A stretch of 64,000 nt of DNA, taken from positions 78,530,512 to 78,594,511 of the forward strand of contig NC_087064.1 of the NCBI RefSeq assembly GCF_963678635.1, read 5' to 3'. The notes beneath the pieces are model-generated. The model ran no database searches. It was given only the letters and a program-made list of their open reading frames with translations, and was not told where the DNA came from. Origin of the DNA: Symsagittifera roscoffensis. Its lineage: Eukaryota > Xenacoelomorpha > Acoela > Convolutidae. Below are positions 9,651 to 22,729 of this stretch, one piece after another. The position numbers and the translations under genes were made by a program. The number at the start of each line of letters is the position of its first letter. Within the stretch, counting starts at the first letter, position 1.

Positions 9651-11690
9651 TTCCAAGAAAGTGATTAAAAACGTTGACTTATGGTACCAAATTTATTCCG
9701 ATCGGTTCGTTAGTCTTTGAGAAATCAACCAAAACGCGTTTGTTAAGTTGGCTTTTTTTCACCTTGTATACAAGTTCTTAGAGACTTTTTGCGCAATTTT
9801 GCGAAACGAGCGTAGTAGCGCTGTACGGCATACACCCGGTGCGGAGGGTTCGTCGCTGAAACGCTTGCTGATCATGATGGTCTTATGCCTTTAACAGGCC
9901 CACCCAGGAGCGCCATTAAAATGTCAATGTAACTTTCGCCCAAATACTACATTGTGGCGGAGCGTAGAAAAAGCACCTACTGGCGACTGGCCGGCCTCAG
10001 TTACCTAAATTCTACTCGTTTTTCACCGTCTTGACCTAGCCAGTTGTAAATAAAAGTTACAAATTTTAGGCCATCAGTCAAACACCTTTTGATCAGCTTC
10101 CGTTTGCATGCGAAGATAATCACATAGCTGGGTCTCGGATCCCCAGATTACATGACTACCATTAAAAACACGGCTCGAATATCCTTTTTTACTATGTTTT
10201 TACTGACAGTTATATACTATATCCATTGGAGATGGATTGACTCTTTCCTCTTCCTAGCTACTCATGCTCCGAAAAAACAAACAATATTGGGGTTAATTCA
10301 ATCGTTCAGGGCATTAAAGCAGCTAAAAAGCCAGGTTATTACAGTCTCTCAACATACAACAGTCTCTGAGCGCCGGGCCTCCGATTCCGTGCTCCTCAAG
10401 AAATAACGTTGTAATTTCTCCAACTTCGTGGCACAGGAGGGTACTGATCCTTCCGGCTCTCCCACGGAAGCCTCTTTTCTTGTTATTGGCTTCCGCTACA
10501 CGTCTTATCGTGCGTGATTGTCACAATAAGAGGTTTCGTAATTTCTTCCGTTTTTTCTTGACAGTTTTTCATTTTTCAATTCGGTTGTTCTGTTTTTCCG
10601 TCAGTTTTCCATATGGCCACTTTCTGTATTTCTTAGAAATATTCCGCCGCAATTCGAATTACTAAAAAAATACTTCAAGAATATTCCGACCCTCCTTTTT
10701 GTGATTAGTTCGTGATTAACAAAACTAATCTTCTTCTTCTTGTTCATCGGAGGGTTCGACTGTGTCAAGCCGGCGGAATGGCACACCTGTTTTGAATTCG
10801 GATGTGCCCAACAGCACCAGATGTGCAAATCGTTCATATCTGGAAGTTTAGCCTTGTTTTGGGCTAAAAAATAATTTTTCAAAAGTTCGAATTGACCCTG
10901 ACATGTTCAAGTTTTTCGCGACAAATGAAATGTCAAAATAAATTAGATCAGAAGATTCGAGATAAATTTGCGGAAAAATTGACAGAAATTTTATCAGAAT
11001 CATCAGTACGAATTGAGTTGTCTCGTTCCTGATAGAGAGGACCAGGACGTCAAGAAAATAAGTGCAATTTCTTGGGCGAGATTAAAACTTGACTGGGAAG
11101 GTGGACAGCCGAAGCTGCCCAATGGTGCAGGGAATAAAACTTCTTGAGCTAAAATTATTTACTTATAACTTCTTCTAGAGTTGCTTTATTATTTTCATTA
11201 CCTAATTTTAGAGTCGCGTCACTGTTCACTAAATGAGTACTTACTTTAAATTTCTTGAGTGCATTTTATGTGATTATGTTGAGATAAGGCGAAATTTAGG
11301 TTGATCCATTTGAAATCAATCAAAGGTCTACTGTAGAATAGTAACTAACTGTATACTTAAGCTTCCAACCCTGTTTTTAATGTTATTCGCGTGTTATAGC
11401 TATTTAGAGACCTGACCATGGGGGCGTTCTTATTTCTAGAGTGGGGAGTATTTTGTACTTGTATATATGAGTACTTATTCGAGAGTTGTATTTTGGTAGT
11501 AGCCTTTAAGCTGTAACACGCTTTGTAGTCACGGTTTGTAGTGAAACGATTTGGCTCCGACTGATTGAGGTACAAAAACACAAAAGATAGTGTCCCTGAT
11601 CCTTGAGCCAATGGCTCTGGGGCCTAATTTTTTTAGCCTCATATGTGACTTAAGTAGGCGAAAGTTACATAACGCTTGATAACTTCTTAC
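9651..11690. repeat. Long non-coding block, copy A
   Basis: Nearly the same sequence as block B (for example 9842 matches 15198, offset 5356), with scattered substitutions. Compared with B, A lacks about 1 kb: GCTGTACGGCA near 9830 is followed at once by sequence that in B sits at about 15.19 kb. Landmarks are CCCAGGAGCGCCAT at 9903-9916, an imperfect hairpin at 10504-10530 and GGAAGGTGGACAGCC near 11.1 kb. Small ORFs here do not look coding. By homology with blocks C and D I infer an LTR-like or 5' control region. Confidence 0.75.
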
Positions 11691-12740
11691 TTCCAGGGTC
11701 AATTCACTAATGTTGAGTATCGGAATAAAGAGACAAAACTTGAAAAAAGTCGAATAAGGTGCACCACAAGAAGTAATATCATCACGCATGCACTTTATTA
11801 TTTACATGAACAAGCTCCCGTTGTTGCGAGATCGGCTTTCAAGTGTTATATATACTTATGACTTAACTGTGATGACATTACATGGGAAAGTAGATCAGCT
11901 CAAGTGCCAAATCGCGCTATACATTGAAGAACTGCACAGCTGGTTCACCAAAACAAATTTGCAACACCTCGCTGACGAGTCATCGTCAACTATTTTTAAT
12001 ACTTGAACTAGAGAATTATCCTTTGAGGTCAGCTTGAAGAATTCCAATTCCACTCAAGTAAAACCAAACCTGCGGGGCGTGATCTGTGATAGCCTACTTA
12101 GTTCCAAAGAACACGTTGAAACCACCACTGACAAATTACAATAACGGCGTAATGTCATTGCAAAGATGTCAGGTCATGGCTCAAAATGTTCCAAAGAAAC
12201 AATGACAGCGACTTACAAGGCATTCGGGTGCAGTGTGCTTAACTATGGCGCACTAATCTGGTCTCCGTCAAGAAGTAATAAGAACTGAACCAACCTTCAA
12301 GCTCAACAAAAAATTGCTCCCAGAACGAAAATTGATTGTGTCAGAGGGAACATATTGGTCTGTTTGTGTCACAGATAAAATAAGTGGTTGTATCATAAGG
12401 AAAATATTGGTCTTCAGACGAATTTTGATTACCTTCGCTTGCCTGTAAATACACACAGACATGCTGGCAATAAAATTTTTAGTCGGGTACCACCAGAGTC
12501 ACCGTTCCGACTACCAGACAACACAACATCCAATTGAACGACCCATCAAACCCGCATTCTGCACCACATGCGGTGCTGAAATCAAACAAAACCCGGATGA
12601 CGGCTTAAGAAATCGTAATAACCATCGGAATTCTCTGAAGGTTATCCATCACAACGAAATTAAAAGCTACTTCAACCTTAAAATGAATTGGAACGTGTAC
12701 CGTCTCAAATATCTGACAGTGAGTCTGAATTACCGCGGAT
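11690..12740 (+). pseudogene. LINE reverse transcriptase C-terminal part, copy A
   Basis: In one frame with a few stops: GAPQEVIS (the PQG motif region), YMNKLPLLRDRL, YTYDLTVM in place of YADD, ELHSWFTKTNLQHLA, then RGVICDSLLSSKEHV and LNYGALIWSPS, the usual order of a non-LTR RT and its thumb. After a frame change near 12.35 kb the C-terminus appears as MLAIKFLVGY and FCTTCGAEIKQNPDDGL at 12461-12740. The catalytic box has lost one Asp and there are several stops, so it is inactive. The clade is probably in the Jockey/I/CR1 range; I cannot place it more precisely. Confidence 0.85.
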
Positions 12741-13990
12741 AGCGCGCATACGACTTGCTCAACTTCACTCTGGGCACAGTCCGCTCCTTAATTCATATAT
12801 AAGTCGTGTAAAAACTGAGGTACATAAGTTTTGTACTTAATCAACTCCATTTTATAATTCACATGAAACCGGACTGGTCTGACTACTGAAGATCTCTGGC
12901 TTCATCCCCTCAAACTTACTTCACATCTCGAGGGAGCGGGAAAGCTTTTTAAGAGTCTAATTTAAGAGTCAAATACAATTCACATAACGACGAAGGTGCT
13001 GACTTCTAAATAGCACACAACGACAACGACGAAGAGCTGACTTCGGAAAACAAATCAGCAATATCAGAACAAGTCCAGTGCTAAAACGGCATTCAGGTAA
13101 CCACACAGGAGGTATACCCGAATTTTTCTGCCGGGGACAAAGGCACTGGGCAGGCAGGGTCCAGCGGAAACCCAATCAACTTTCATCTCCTACGGAGATT
13201 CAGTACTGGAAAGCAAAGCAACCAAGAACCCAATCAAAACGAAGCTAACCCCACAAAATGTCGCAGAAGATGTCGTTGGGCGTAGATCAAACAACAACAA
13301 CTAACATAACATTAAATAGGTTCAGATACCAAAATGCCCGGGATGATTTCAAGGTTGGCATCAAGAAGCAACTACTGTTCTTTATAACCCAAAGTTGGTG
13401 AAGATAAATGGATCATATGTGAATGTTTCAACGATAAGTTAACATCGGATGTGTTGTTTAAAGCAATGGGGTGTATAATTTCCTGTAAATGGCAAAAAAG
13501 TCCTGTTCACTTCCAATGGATATATTCCAGCAGAGAAGAAGAATAGGTCTGGATTTCCAAACGCCGCGGAGATAGCAGGAGAGCTAATTGAGCTGAAAAT
13601 TTCAGTAGAGAAAGTGAAAATGGCAATAAGTGCATACATTGCAATATTAAGTAGGGATGTAAAATTCCGCGAAAGATGGCGTTGGGCGTTGCTAATACAA
13701 CAACATCTAGTATATAATTAAATAACTTGATAAAACGAAATACCTGGGATGATCTCAAGGTTGGCATCAAAAAGCACTACTGTTCTTTTAATCCAAAACT
13801 GGTGAAGATAACTGGATCATATGTGAATTTTTCAACGATAGGTTCACATTGGATGGGTTGGTTAAAGCAATGGGGGGTACAATTTCCTGTAAATGGCAGA
13901 TAATGTCCTCTTCACTTGCAATGGATATATTCCAGCAGAGGGGAAGATTAGGTCTGGATATCCTAACGTCGTCTGGATATCCAATTGTCC
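12741..13990 (+). repeat. LINE 3' tail joined to repeated ORF1-start fragments
   Basis: The tail is non-coding and matches the 3' part of the ~975-bp units at 17.5-20.4 kb. From about 13.33 kb two imperfect copies of an ORF1 start follow (ISRLASKS near 13350 and DDLKVGIKKHYCSF near 13750), both full of stops. They resemble the better kept ORF1 copy at 20.73 kb. So LINE 3' ends are joined head-to-tail to LINE 5' ends. Confidence 0.65.
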
Positions 13991-14002
13991 GCGCTGTCCA
14001 AG

Positions 14003-15190
14003 AAAGTGATTAAAAACGTCGACTTATGGTACCAAATTTTTTCCGATCGGTTCGTTAGTCTTTGAGGGAACAACCAAAATGCGTTTGTTAAGTTGGCTTT
14101 TTTTCACCTTGTTTATAAGTTCTCAGAGACTTTTTCCGCAATTCTTACTGAAAGTGCCGAAAAAAACTTGAAACGAGCGTAGTAGCGCTGTACGGCACTG
14201 GAATAATGCGAAAAGCGGACCGAAATTTGTTTGGAAACAAAAATCTTCCAAAAACTATCAAATTTGGACCCTCCGATTCCTTCCTTTTCCAATCTTTAAG
14301 TCTTTAGCTCTATCCACGGAGCTGTTCGGAAGACTAATCAAAATTGCCCTAGCAACCTAGCACGTTATACTAGCAGGCTCCTTACGTAAAATGATTTATT
14401 GCTCTAACTCTAAAAACTCGAAAACTCGGTTCTCAAAACATATTGACGAAATTCGGAAAATACCAAAAAATTATTTTCGCCAACTTCTGCCAAGTCTTTT
14501 TCCGCTCGGTTTCTTTGGTTAGGGGGAATTGAACTACGTGTAGCCCACTGTGCAGAAGCTTTTTGCTGTTCGGAAAAACTCTGATATCCAAATTTTCTGG
14601 GGTTAACAGTTTGGTCAAAAATCAATAATTTTCGAGAAAATTGGGGTGTTTCTCGGGTCCAAATGGGAAATAACTAATATATAATAGGATAATAACCTAT
14701 TAGTAGTAATTAATGAATGTTAATATACCTTCCTTTGCACCAAGATATCCGATTTAAGACCCTTAACTCGGAAATTCGCAATCGATGGAGGGTGCAATCG
14801 GACCGAGCCAATTGTGCCCCCCACAACTTAAGTTTTAATGAAATAGTACCCGAACGATACTAAAATTGTATCAACGATACCCAACAGTTTTTGTGGATGT
14901 TGTCTCTGATGCCCTGTGTTGAGTCTGGATTACGTCTGTCAGCTTGCCACTCTTCCCTCCGGTCACCGGCAAATTTATCATTAATGTGCTTAAATAAACA
15001 AACAACACTCAAGGGAGGATATCTAACCCACCACCAAAACACTCGATTTTTCGATCAAAAAAGATGTAAATCAATCTGAAACAACATCAATTAGGAAGGT
15101 CAGAAAAAAAGCTAAATAGTACCAGGCGGAGGGTCGGTACCTTCACCCTAGTACAATACAGGTTCTTAAGGCCTCTAACTCGGGCATACG
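14003..15190. repeat. Left part of block B, absent from block A
   Basis: The segment 14003-14207 repeats 9651-9832 (GTACCAAATTTATTCCGATC and following bases). The rest (14.21-15.19 kb) has no counterpart in A. Its 14740-15060 part is a distant relative of 25.77-26.05 kb and 29.50-29.77 kb (shared CTTAACTCGGA, GGAGGGT, GTGCTTAAATA). A 71-codon minus ORF at 14625-14410 has no features I recognise. Confidence 0.6.
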
Positions 15191-17100
15191 CCCGGAGCGG
15201 AGGGTTCGTCGCTGAAACGCTTGCTGATCATGATGGTCTTATGCCTTTAACAGGCCCACCCAGGAGCGCCATAAAAAGGTCAATGTAACTTTCGCCCAAA
15301 AACTACATTGTGACGGAGCGTAGAAAAAGCACCTACTGACGACTGGCCGGCGTCAGTTACCTAAATTCAACTCGTTTTTCACCGTCTTGACGTAGCCAGT
15401 TGATTTTCTGCCGTTTAGGGCTAAATAAAAGTTACCATTTTTAGGCCATCAGTCAAACCACTTTTGATCAGCTTCCGTTTGCATGCGAAGATAATCACAT
15501 AGCTGGGTCTCGGATCACCAGATTACATGGCTACCATTAAAAACACGGCTCGAATATCCTATTTTACTATGTTTTTACTGACAGTTATATACGAAATCCA
15601 TTGGAGATGGACTGAACCTTACCTCTTCCTAGCTACTCATGCACCAAAATAACAAACAATTTTGGGGTTAATTCAATCGTTCAGGGCATTAAAGCAGCTA
15701 AAAAGTCAGGTTATTACAGTCTCTCAACATACAACAGTCTCTGGGCGCCGGGCCTCCGATTCCGTGCTCTTCCAGAAATAACGTTGTAATTTCTACAACT
15801 TCGTGGCACAGGAGGGTACTGATCCTTCCGGCTCTCCCACTGAAGCCTCTTTTCTTGTTATTGGCTTCCGCTATACGTCTTATCGTGCGTGATTGTCACA
15901 ATAAGAGGTTTCGTAATTTCTTCCGTTTTTTCTTGACAGTTTTTCATTTTTCAATTCGGTTGTTCTGTTTTTCCGTCAGTTTTCCATATGGCCACTTTCT
16001 GTATTTCTTAGAAATATTCCGCCGCAATTCGAATTACTAAAGAATTACTTCAAGAATATTCCGACCCTCCTTTTCGTGATTAGTTCGTGATTAACAAAAC
16101 GTTTCTTCTTCTTCTTGTTCATCGGAGGGTTCGGATGTGTCAATCCGGCGGATTGGCACACCTGTTTTGAATTTGGATGTCCCCAACAGCATCAGATGTG
16201 CCAATCGTTCATATCCGGAAGTTTAGCCTTGTTTTGGGCTAAACAATAATTTTTCAAAAGTTCGAATTGACCCAGTCATGCTCAAGTTTTTCGCGACAAA
16301 TGAAATGTCAAAATAAATAAGATCAGAAGATTCGAGATATATTTGCGGGAAATGTGACAGAAATTTTATCAGAATCATCAGTACGAGTTGAGTTGTCTCG
16401 TTCCTGATAGAGAGGACCGGGAGTGCAAGAAAATAAGTGCAATTTATTGGGCGAGATTGAAACCTGACTGGGAAGGTGGACAGCCGAAGCTGCCCAATAG
16501 TCCAGGGAATAAAACTTCTTGAGCTAAACTTATTTACTGATAACTTCTTCTAGAGTTGCTTTATTATTATCATTTACCTAATTTTAGAGTCGCGTCACTA
16601 TTTGAGTACTTACTTTAAATTTCTTGAGTGCATTTTTTGATAATGTTGAGATAAGGCGAAATTTAAGTTGATCCATTTGAAATGAATCAAAGGTCTACTG
16701 TAGAATAGGAACTAACTGTATACTTAAGCTTCCAACCCTGTTTTTAATGTTGTTCGCGTGTTATAGCTATTTAGCGACCTGACCATGGGGGCGTTCTTAT
16801 TTCTAGAGTGGGAGTATTTTATACCTGTATATATGAGTACTTATTCGAGAGTTGTATTTTGGTAGTAGCCTTTAAGCTGTAACACGGTTTGTAGTCACGG
16901 TTTGTAGTGAAACGATTTGCCTCCGACTGATTGAGGTACAAAAACACAAAAGATAGTGTCCCTGACCCTTGAGCCAATGGTTCTGGGGCCTAATTTTTTA
17001 GCCTCATATGTGACTTAATTAGGCGAAAGTTACATAACGCTGGATAACTTCTTACTTACAGGGTCAATTCACTAATGTTGAGTATCGGAATAAAGAGACA
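15191..17100. repeat. Long non-coding block, copy B
   Basis: Second copy of block A. CCCAGGAGCGCCAT is at 15259-15272 and the imperfect CTTATCGTG/CACAATAAG hairpin at 15879-15905. A few indels separate the copies (for example ATTTTCTGCCGTTTAGGG near 15405 is missing from A). The 61-codon ORFs at 10480 and 15855 are the same sequence in both copies, but that simply follows from the duplication. Confidence 0.75.
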
Positions 17101-17480
17101 AAACTTGAAAAGGTCGAAAAAGGTGCACCACCAGAAGTAGTATCATCACGCATGCACTTTATTATTTACATGAACAAGCTCCCGTTGTTGCCAGATCGGC
17201 TTTCAAGTGTTATATATACTTATGACTTAACTGTGATGACATCACATGGGGAAGTAAATCAGCTCAAGTGCCAAATCGCGCTATACATTGAAGAACTGCA
17301 CAGCTGGGTCGCCAAAACAAATTTGCAACACCTCGCTCCCAGAACAAAAATTGCTCCCAGAACAAAAATTGATTGTGTCAGAGGGAAAATATTGGTCTGT
17401 TTGTGTCACAGATGAAATAAGTGGTTGTGTCACGGGGAAAATTTTGGTCTTCACACGAGTTTTGATTACCTTTGCTTGCC
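17101..17480 (+). pseudogene. LINE RT, copy B, with internal deletion
   Basis: Same RT fragment as copy A (YMNKLPLLPDRL, YTYDLTVM, ELHSWVAKTNLQHLA). About 320 bases that lie between 11.97 and 12.31 kb in A are missing. At the break the 18-base string CTCCCAGAACAAAAATTG occurs twice in tandem (about 17336-17371). This looks like a deletion repaired with a local duplication. Confidence 0.75.
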
Positions 17481-20390
17481 TGTAAATACACACAGACATG
17501 CTGGCAATACAATTTTTAGTCGGGTGCCACCAAAGTCACCGTTCCGACTATCAGACAACCCACCATCCAATTGAACGACCCATCAAACCCGCATTCTGCA
17601 CAACATACGGTGCTGAAATCAAACAAAACCCGGATGACGGCTTAAGAAGTCGTTAACGAAATAACCATCGGAATTCTCTGAAGGTTATCCATCACAACGA
17701 AATTAAAAGCTACCTCAACCTTAAAACGAATTGGAACGTGTACCGTCTCAAATATCTGACAGTGAGTCTGAATTACCGCGGATAGCGCGCATACGACTTG
17801 CTCAACTTCGCTCTGGGCACAGTCCGCTCCTTAATTAATATATAAGACGTGTAAAAACTGAGGTACTTAATTTTTGTACTTTATCAACTCCATTTTATAA
17901 TTCACATAAAACCCGACTGCTCTGACTACTGAAGATCTCTGGCTTCATCCCCTCAAACTTACTTCACATCTCGAGGGAGCGGGAAAGCTGAACTCCCCTT
18001 AAGAGTGAAATACAATTCAAATAACGACGAAGGTGCTGACTTCTAAATAGCACACAACGACAACGATGAAGAGCTGACTTCGGTAAACAAATCAGCAATA
18101 TCAGAGCAAGTCCAGTGCTTAAACGGCATTCAGGTAACCACACAAGTCGTACAACCAAATTTTTCTGCCGGGGGACAAAGCCACTGGGCAGGAAGGGTCC
18201 AGCGGAAACCCAATCAACTTTCATCTCCCACGGAGAATCAGTGCTGGAAAGCAAAGCAACCAAGAACCCAATCAAAACGAAGCTAACACCACAAAATCTC
18301 GCAGAAGATGTCGTTTAGCGTAGATCAAACAACAAAAACTAACATAACATTAAACAGGTTCAGATACCAAAATGCCCGGGATGATTTCAAGTTTGGCATC
18401 AAAAAGCGACTGCTGTTCTTTATAACCCAAAATTGGTGAAGATTACCTTTGCTTGCCTGTAAATACACACAGACATGCTGGCAATACATTTTTTAGTCGA
18501 ATGCCACCAGAGTCACCGTTCCGACTACCAGACAACCCAACATCCAATTGAACGACCCATCAAACCCGCATTCTGCACCACATGCGGTGCTGAAATCAAA
18601 CAAAACCCGGATGACGGCTTAAGAAATCGTAATAACCATCGGAATTCTCTGAAGGTTATCCATCACAACGAAATTAAAAGCTAATTCAACCTTAAAATGA
18701 ATTGGAACGTGTACCGTCTCAAATATCTGACAGTGAGTCTGAATTACCGCGGATAGCGCGCATACGACTTGCTCAACTTCGCTCTCGGCACAGTCCGCTC
18801 CTTAATTCATATATAAGACGTGTAAAAACTGAGGTACTTAATTTTTGTACTTTATCAACTCCATTTTATAATTCACATAAAACCCGACTGCTCTGACTAC
18901 TGAAGATCTCTGGCTTCATCCCCTCAAACTTACTTCACATCTCGAGGGAGCGGGAAAGCTGAACTCCCTTTAAGAGTCAAATACAATTCAAACAACGACG
19001 AAGGTGCTGACTTCTAAATAGCACACAACGACAACAATGAAGAGCTGACTTCGGAAAACAAATCAGCAATATCAGAGCAAGTCCAGTGCTTAAACGGCAT
19101 TCAGGTAACCACACAAGTCGTAGACCCGAATTTTTCTGCCGGGGGACAAAGGCACTGGGCAGGCAGGGTCCAGCGGAAACCCAATCAGCTTTCATCTCCC
19201 ACGGAGATTCAGTGCTGGAAAGCAAAGCAACCAAGAACCCAATCAAAACGAAGCTTACCCCACAAAATCTCGCAGAAGATGTCGTTGGGCGTAGATCAAA
19301 CAACAAAAACTAACAAAACATTAAATAGTTTCAGATACCCAAAATGCCTGGGATGATTTCAAGGTTGGCATCAAAAAGCGACTACTGTTCTTTATAAACC
19401 AAAATCGGTGAACATTACCTTTGCTTGCCTGTAAATACACACAGACATGCTGGCAATACAATTTTTAGTCGGGTGCCACCCGAATCAACGTTCCGACTAC
19501 CAGACAACCCAACATCCAATTGAACGACCCATCAAACCCGCATTCTGCACCACATGCGGTGCTGAAATCAAACAAAACGCGGATGACGGCTTAAGAAATC
19601 GTAATAACCATCGGAATTCTCTGAAGGTTATCCATCACAACGAAATTAAAAGCTACTTCAACCTTAAAATGAGTTGGAACGTGTACCGTCTCAAATATCT
19701 GACAGTGAGTCTGAATTACCGCTGATAGCGCGCATACGACTTGCTCAACTTCACTCTGGGCACAGTCCGCTCCCTAATTCATATATAAGTCGTGTAAAAA
19801 GTGAGGTACATAAATTTTGTACTTAATCAACTCCATTTTATAATTCACATAAAACCGGACTGGTCTGACTACTGAAGATCTCTGGCTTGATCCCCTCAAA
19901 CTTACTTCACATCTCGAGGGAGCGGGAAAGCTTTTTAAGAGTCTAATTTAAGAGTCAAATACAATTCAAATAACGACGAAGGTGCTGACTTCTAAATAGC
20001 ACACAACGACAACGATGAAGAGCTGACTTCGGAAAACAAATCAGCAATATCAGAACAAGTCCAGTGCTAAAACGGCAATCAGGTAACCACGCAAGAGGTA
20101 CACCCGAATTTTTCTGCCGGGGGACAAGGGCACTGGGCAGGCAGGGACCAGCAGAAATCCAATCAACTTTCATCTCCTACGGATATTCAGTGCTGGAAAG
20201 CAAAGCAACCAAGAACCCAATCAAAACGAAGCTAACACCACAAAATCTCGCAGAAGATGTCGTTTAGCGTAGATCAAACAACAAAAACTAACATAACATT
20301 AAATAGGTTCAGATACCAAAATGCCCGGGATGATTTCAAGGTTGGCATCAAAAAGCGACTACTGTTCTTTATAACCCAAAATTGGTGAAG
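17461..20390 (+). repeat. Three tandem ~975-bp units carrying the LINE C-terminus and tail
   Basis: Each unit begins near the ATG of MLAI(Q/H)FLV at 17498, 18475 and 19447 (periods 977 and 972). It contains the LINE C-terminal region (FCTTCGAEIKQN in the last two; the first has a frame change), the 3' tail with NPIKTKLTPQNLAEDVV in one frame, and an ORF1-start fragment ending GGTGAAG. The joint is GGTGAAGATTACCTTTGC or close to it. Block A has a single copy, so the amplification happened in, or was inherited only by, B. Confidence 0.85.
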
Positions 20391-21540
20391 ATAACTAGAT
20401 GGGTTGGTTAAAGCAATGGGGGGTACAATTTCCTGTAAATGGCAGAAAATGTCCTCTTCACTTGCATTGGATATATTCCAGCAGAGGAGAAGATTAGGTC
20501 TGGATATCCAAACGCCGCTGAGATAGCAAGATAGCTAATTGTGTTGAAAATTTCAGTGGTGAAAGTAAAATGGCAATAAGTGCGCACATCGCAATATCAA
20601 AGCAATATTAGGGTGCGCATGTCGCAATATCAAATGGGGAAGTAAAATCCCGCGAAAGATGGCGTGGGGCGCAGCTAAAACAACAACAACTAATATGTAA
20701 TTAAATAATTTGATATAACGAAATACTTGGAATGATGTCAAGGTTGGCATTAAAAAGCGACTACTGTTCTTTTAATCCGAAACTGGTGAAGAGAACTGGA
20801 TCACATGTGAAAGCTGTCAACGATGGGTTCACAATAGATATCTTGGCTACAGCAAGGAGGAGTACAATTTCCTGTAAAGGGCAAAAATATCTCTTCAAGT
20901 GCTATGAATGTATTTCAGCAGAGAAGAAGAAAACGTCTGGTTGTCCAAACGCCTCTGAGATAGCAGGAGACCTTTTTGAGCTGAAACTTTCAGTGGGGGA
21001 AGTAAGAGTTGCAGTAGGTGCGCTGGGTCAGTCGTCTCAGCCAAACCCCAAAGCTAAGTATTCTGTCTGATGCAGTTAAATCTTGTAATGAAAATGACTT
21101 TGAAATAAGGTTTAGTGGGATTACTGAGATTGGAAAAGCGTAACAAAATTTCAATGTTTCGAGTGTACGTAAACCCAGTAGGAAGGAGCTTTTGATCATG
21201 ATGCGGCAAAATCTTGGAATAAAAAGCTATTCTGGGTCTGGGTACAGTAAGTATATTGGAATTTTGTCGGCTTGGAAAATATTACCCAACCAGACCGAAA
21301 CCGAGACAGTTTTAGTAACGTTCTCTGACAGTTATTTTGTTGAAAAATTGTTAGAGCGGTCAACGATGCTTAAATTGTATGAGCCATCCTGCAACGGTAA
21401 AGACTATTGCGTGTTTCTTGAAAAATCTTCAAATAAAGACAAGCTAATGAAACAACAAAAGTTGTGAAAAAGAATTAGGGAACTTCTAAACGACGGTGAT
21501 GTTGATCCGTAATCGATACAGATAAAAATCGGGTGTTTTC
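20391..21540 (+). pseudogene. LINE ORF1-like protein, partly intact
   Basis: The open frame 20732-21070 (112 codons) contains a Cys-rich stretch, CKGQKYLFKCYECISAEKKK then SGCPNA, which could be a zinc-binding motif of the kind found in some LINE ORF1 proteins. The later frame 21192-21467 has VLVTFSDSYFVEKLLERS and FLEKSSNKDKLMKQQKL, a basic helical segment, also ORF1-like. A shorter decayed copy lies just upstream (20.39-20.57 kb). I infer ORF1 from its position after the LINE tail and from the second partial copy at 22.7 kb. No RT motif is present here. Confidence 0.55.
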
Positions 21541-22119
21541 TATAACAAAAACCAAAAAGTGGCGTCAGATGAGTGTTTAGAAAAATCTACGGTAGAAATC
21601 AATGATTTGTGCTAGAATATAACAAGTATAAACAAATCGGAAAGATGCAAATATTTGGTGAGTCCTGTTTCTATTGTCATTTACGACATAGAAAAAATTA
21701 TAGAAAGGTGGCTCAAAGATGACTTTACGAAACGAGAAGTGTACTTGCTATAAACTCATTATTTTTGTGCAAATAGAAGACCAACTGGACAAAAAACCAC
21801 CTCCCACAGTGGAACAAAATTTTCTGTTAGTCGAACCTTCATGGCTAAAAAGTTGAACAACGAGTACACTTCAAACCGATCAGTTGTTGCATAAAAAGTG
21901 TTTTTCGGAGAACATATAATTCTACTGATTTGATGTAAAGTACCTCCCTCAAAAAGTAAATATGCATTCATCTAAATCATTGCAAACATTTTTTCATTTT
22001 GATGAAAAAAAATAAAAACTAAAATGATGACCTTAAATTGTACGGTGGTTCCAATTTTCCCTTTTTAAACTGCAGTAGTTTTTCTTCATGTCCATCTATT
22101 GTAGAGATTTTGATAAAGT
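21541..22119. other. AT-rich spacer with a segment repeated at 22.9-23.3 kb
   Basis: Parts of 21740-22110 (GATCAGTTGTTGCATAAA; AAATATGCATTCATC) resemble 22980-23290 (GATCAGTTGCTGCATAAA; AAATATGCATATTCGTC). No open frame looks coding. It is probably the ORF1-ORF2 junction of a decayed LINE. Confidence 0.45.
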
Positions 22120-22640
22120 TTGAGGAAACAAACCAAATTGGAACAGAAAATGATTTTTTTTACTGCAAGTACCAAGATATTAGACTTAACTGAGGGCATA
22201 CATATACTTAGGGTTTCGAAATTAACTGATTACAATTACCCTGTCAAGATAAAGTTGCGTGTTGAAACACAAAACAGGTTGAGATTAAGCAGGTTAAGAA
22301 GAAGTTTTGTTACTCTTTTGTTTGCTAATGATGCAATGTTTATTAATGTCGGCCCAGACACCGAATCAATTCAGAACAATCTAAACGCACTTTCTGAATG
22401 GTTGGAAACCAATCAAACGCCTTTCAAAATACACAAACGCTTGCATGTTGCAATAAAAAGTAGCGAGAAAAAATTTTATTTTGGTAAACATAAGAAAGAC
22501 AACAAAACTGGACAATCTAATTTGGGCTGAGGTTTTCAACTGACTTTAAATGGGACCAGCACATCAAAAAAATTTGTAAGACTTGTCAGGATTACTTTTT
22601 CTTTTTAAAAAGAATGTGTTCAATCAATGTTGGGAAGCAA
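22120..22640 (+). pseudogene. LINE reverse transcriptase fragment (second lineage)
   Basis: A 136-codon frame contains SFVTLLFANDAMFINVGPDT, the RT catalytic block with FAND instead of F/YADD. It is followed by NLNALSEWLETNQTPFKIHK, the helix after the palm that ends with the conserved Lys. Downstream in other frames the thumb start is visible (FKWDQHIKKI-like, with stops). The second catalytic Asp is Asn. The sequence differs from the LINE at 11.7 kb, so it is another lineage. Confidence 0.8.
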
Positions 22641-22729
22641 AAACCAATAATTACTTGTCAATGATAGCGCCTAATTTTAGTGTACGGCAGTTCAATTATA
22701 GCCTCCTGAAAGTTGTATAATGACAATTC

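Noticed and set aside
10870-10900. tRNA gene at GTTCGAATTGA (also at 16259)
   Set aside because: No cloverleaf and no A box at proper distance.
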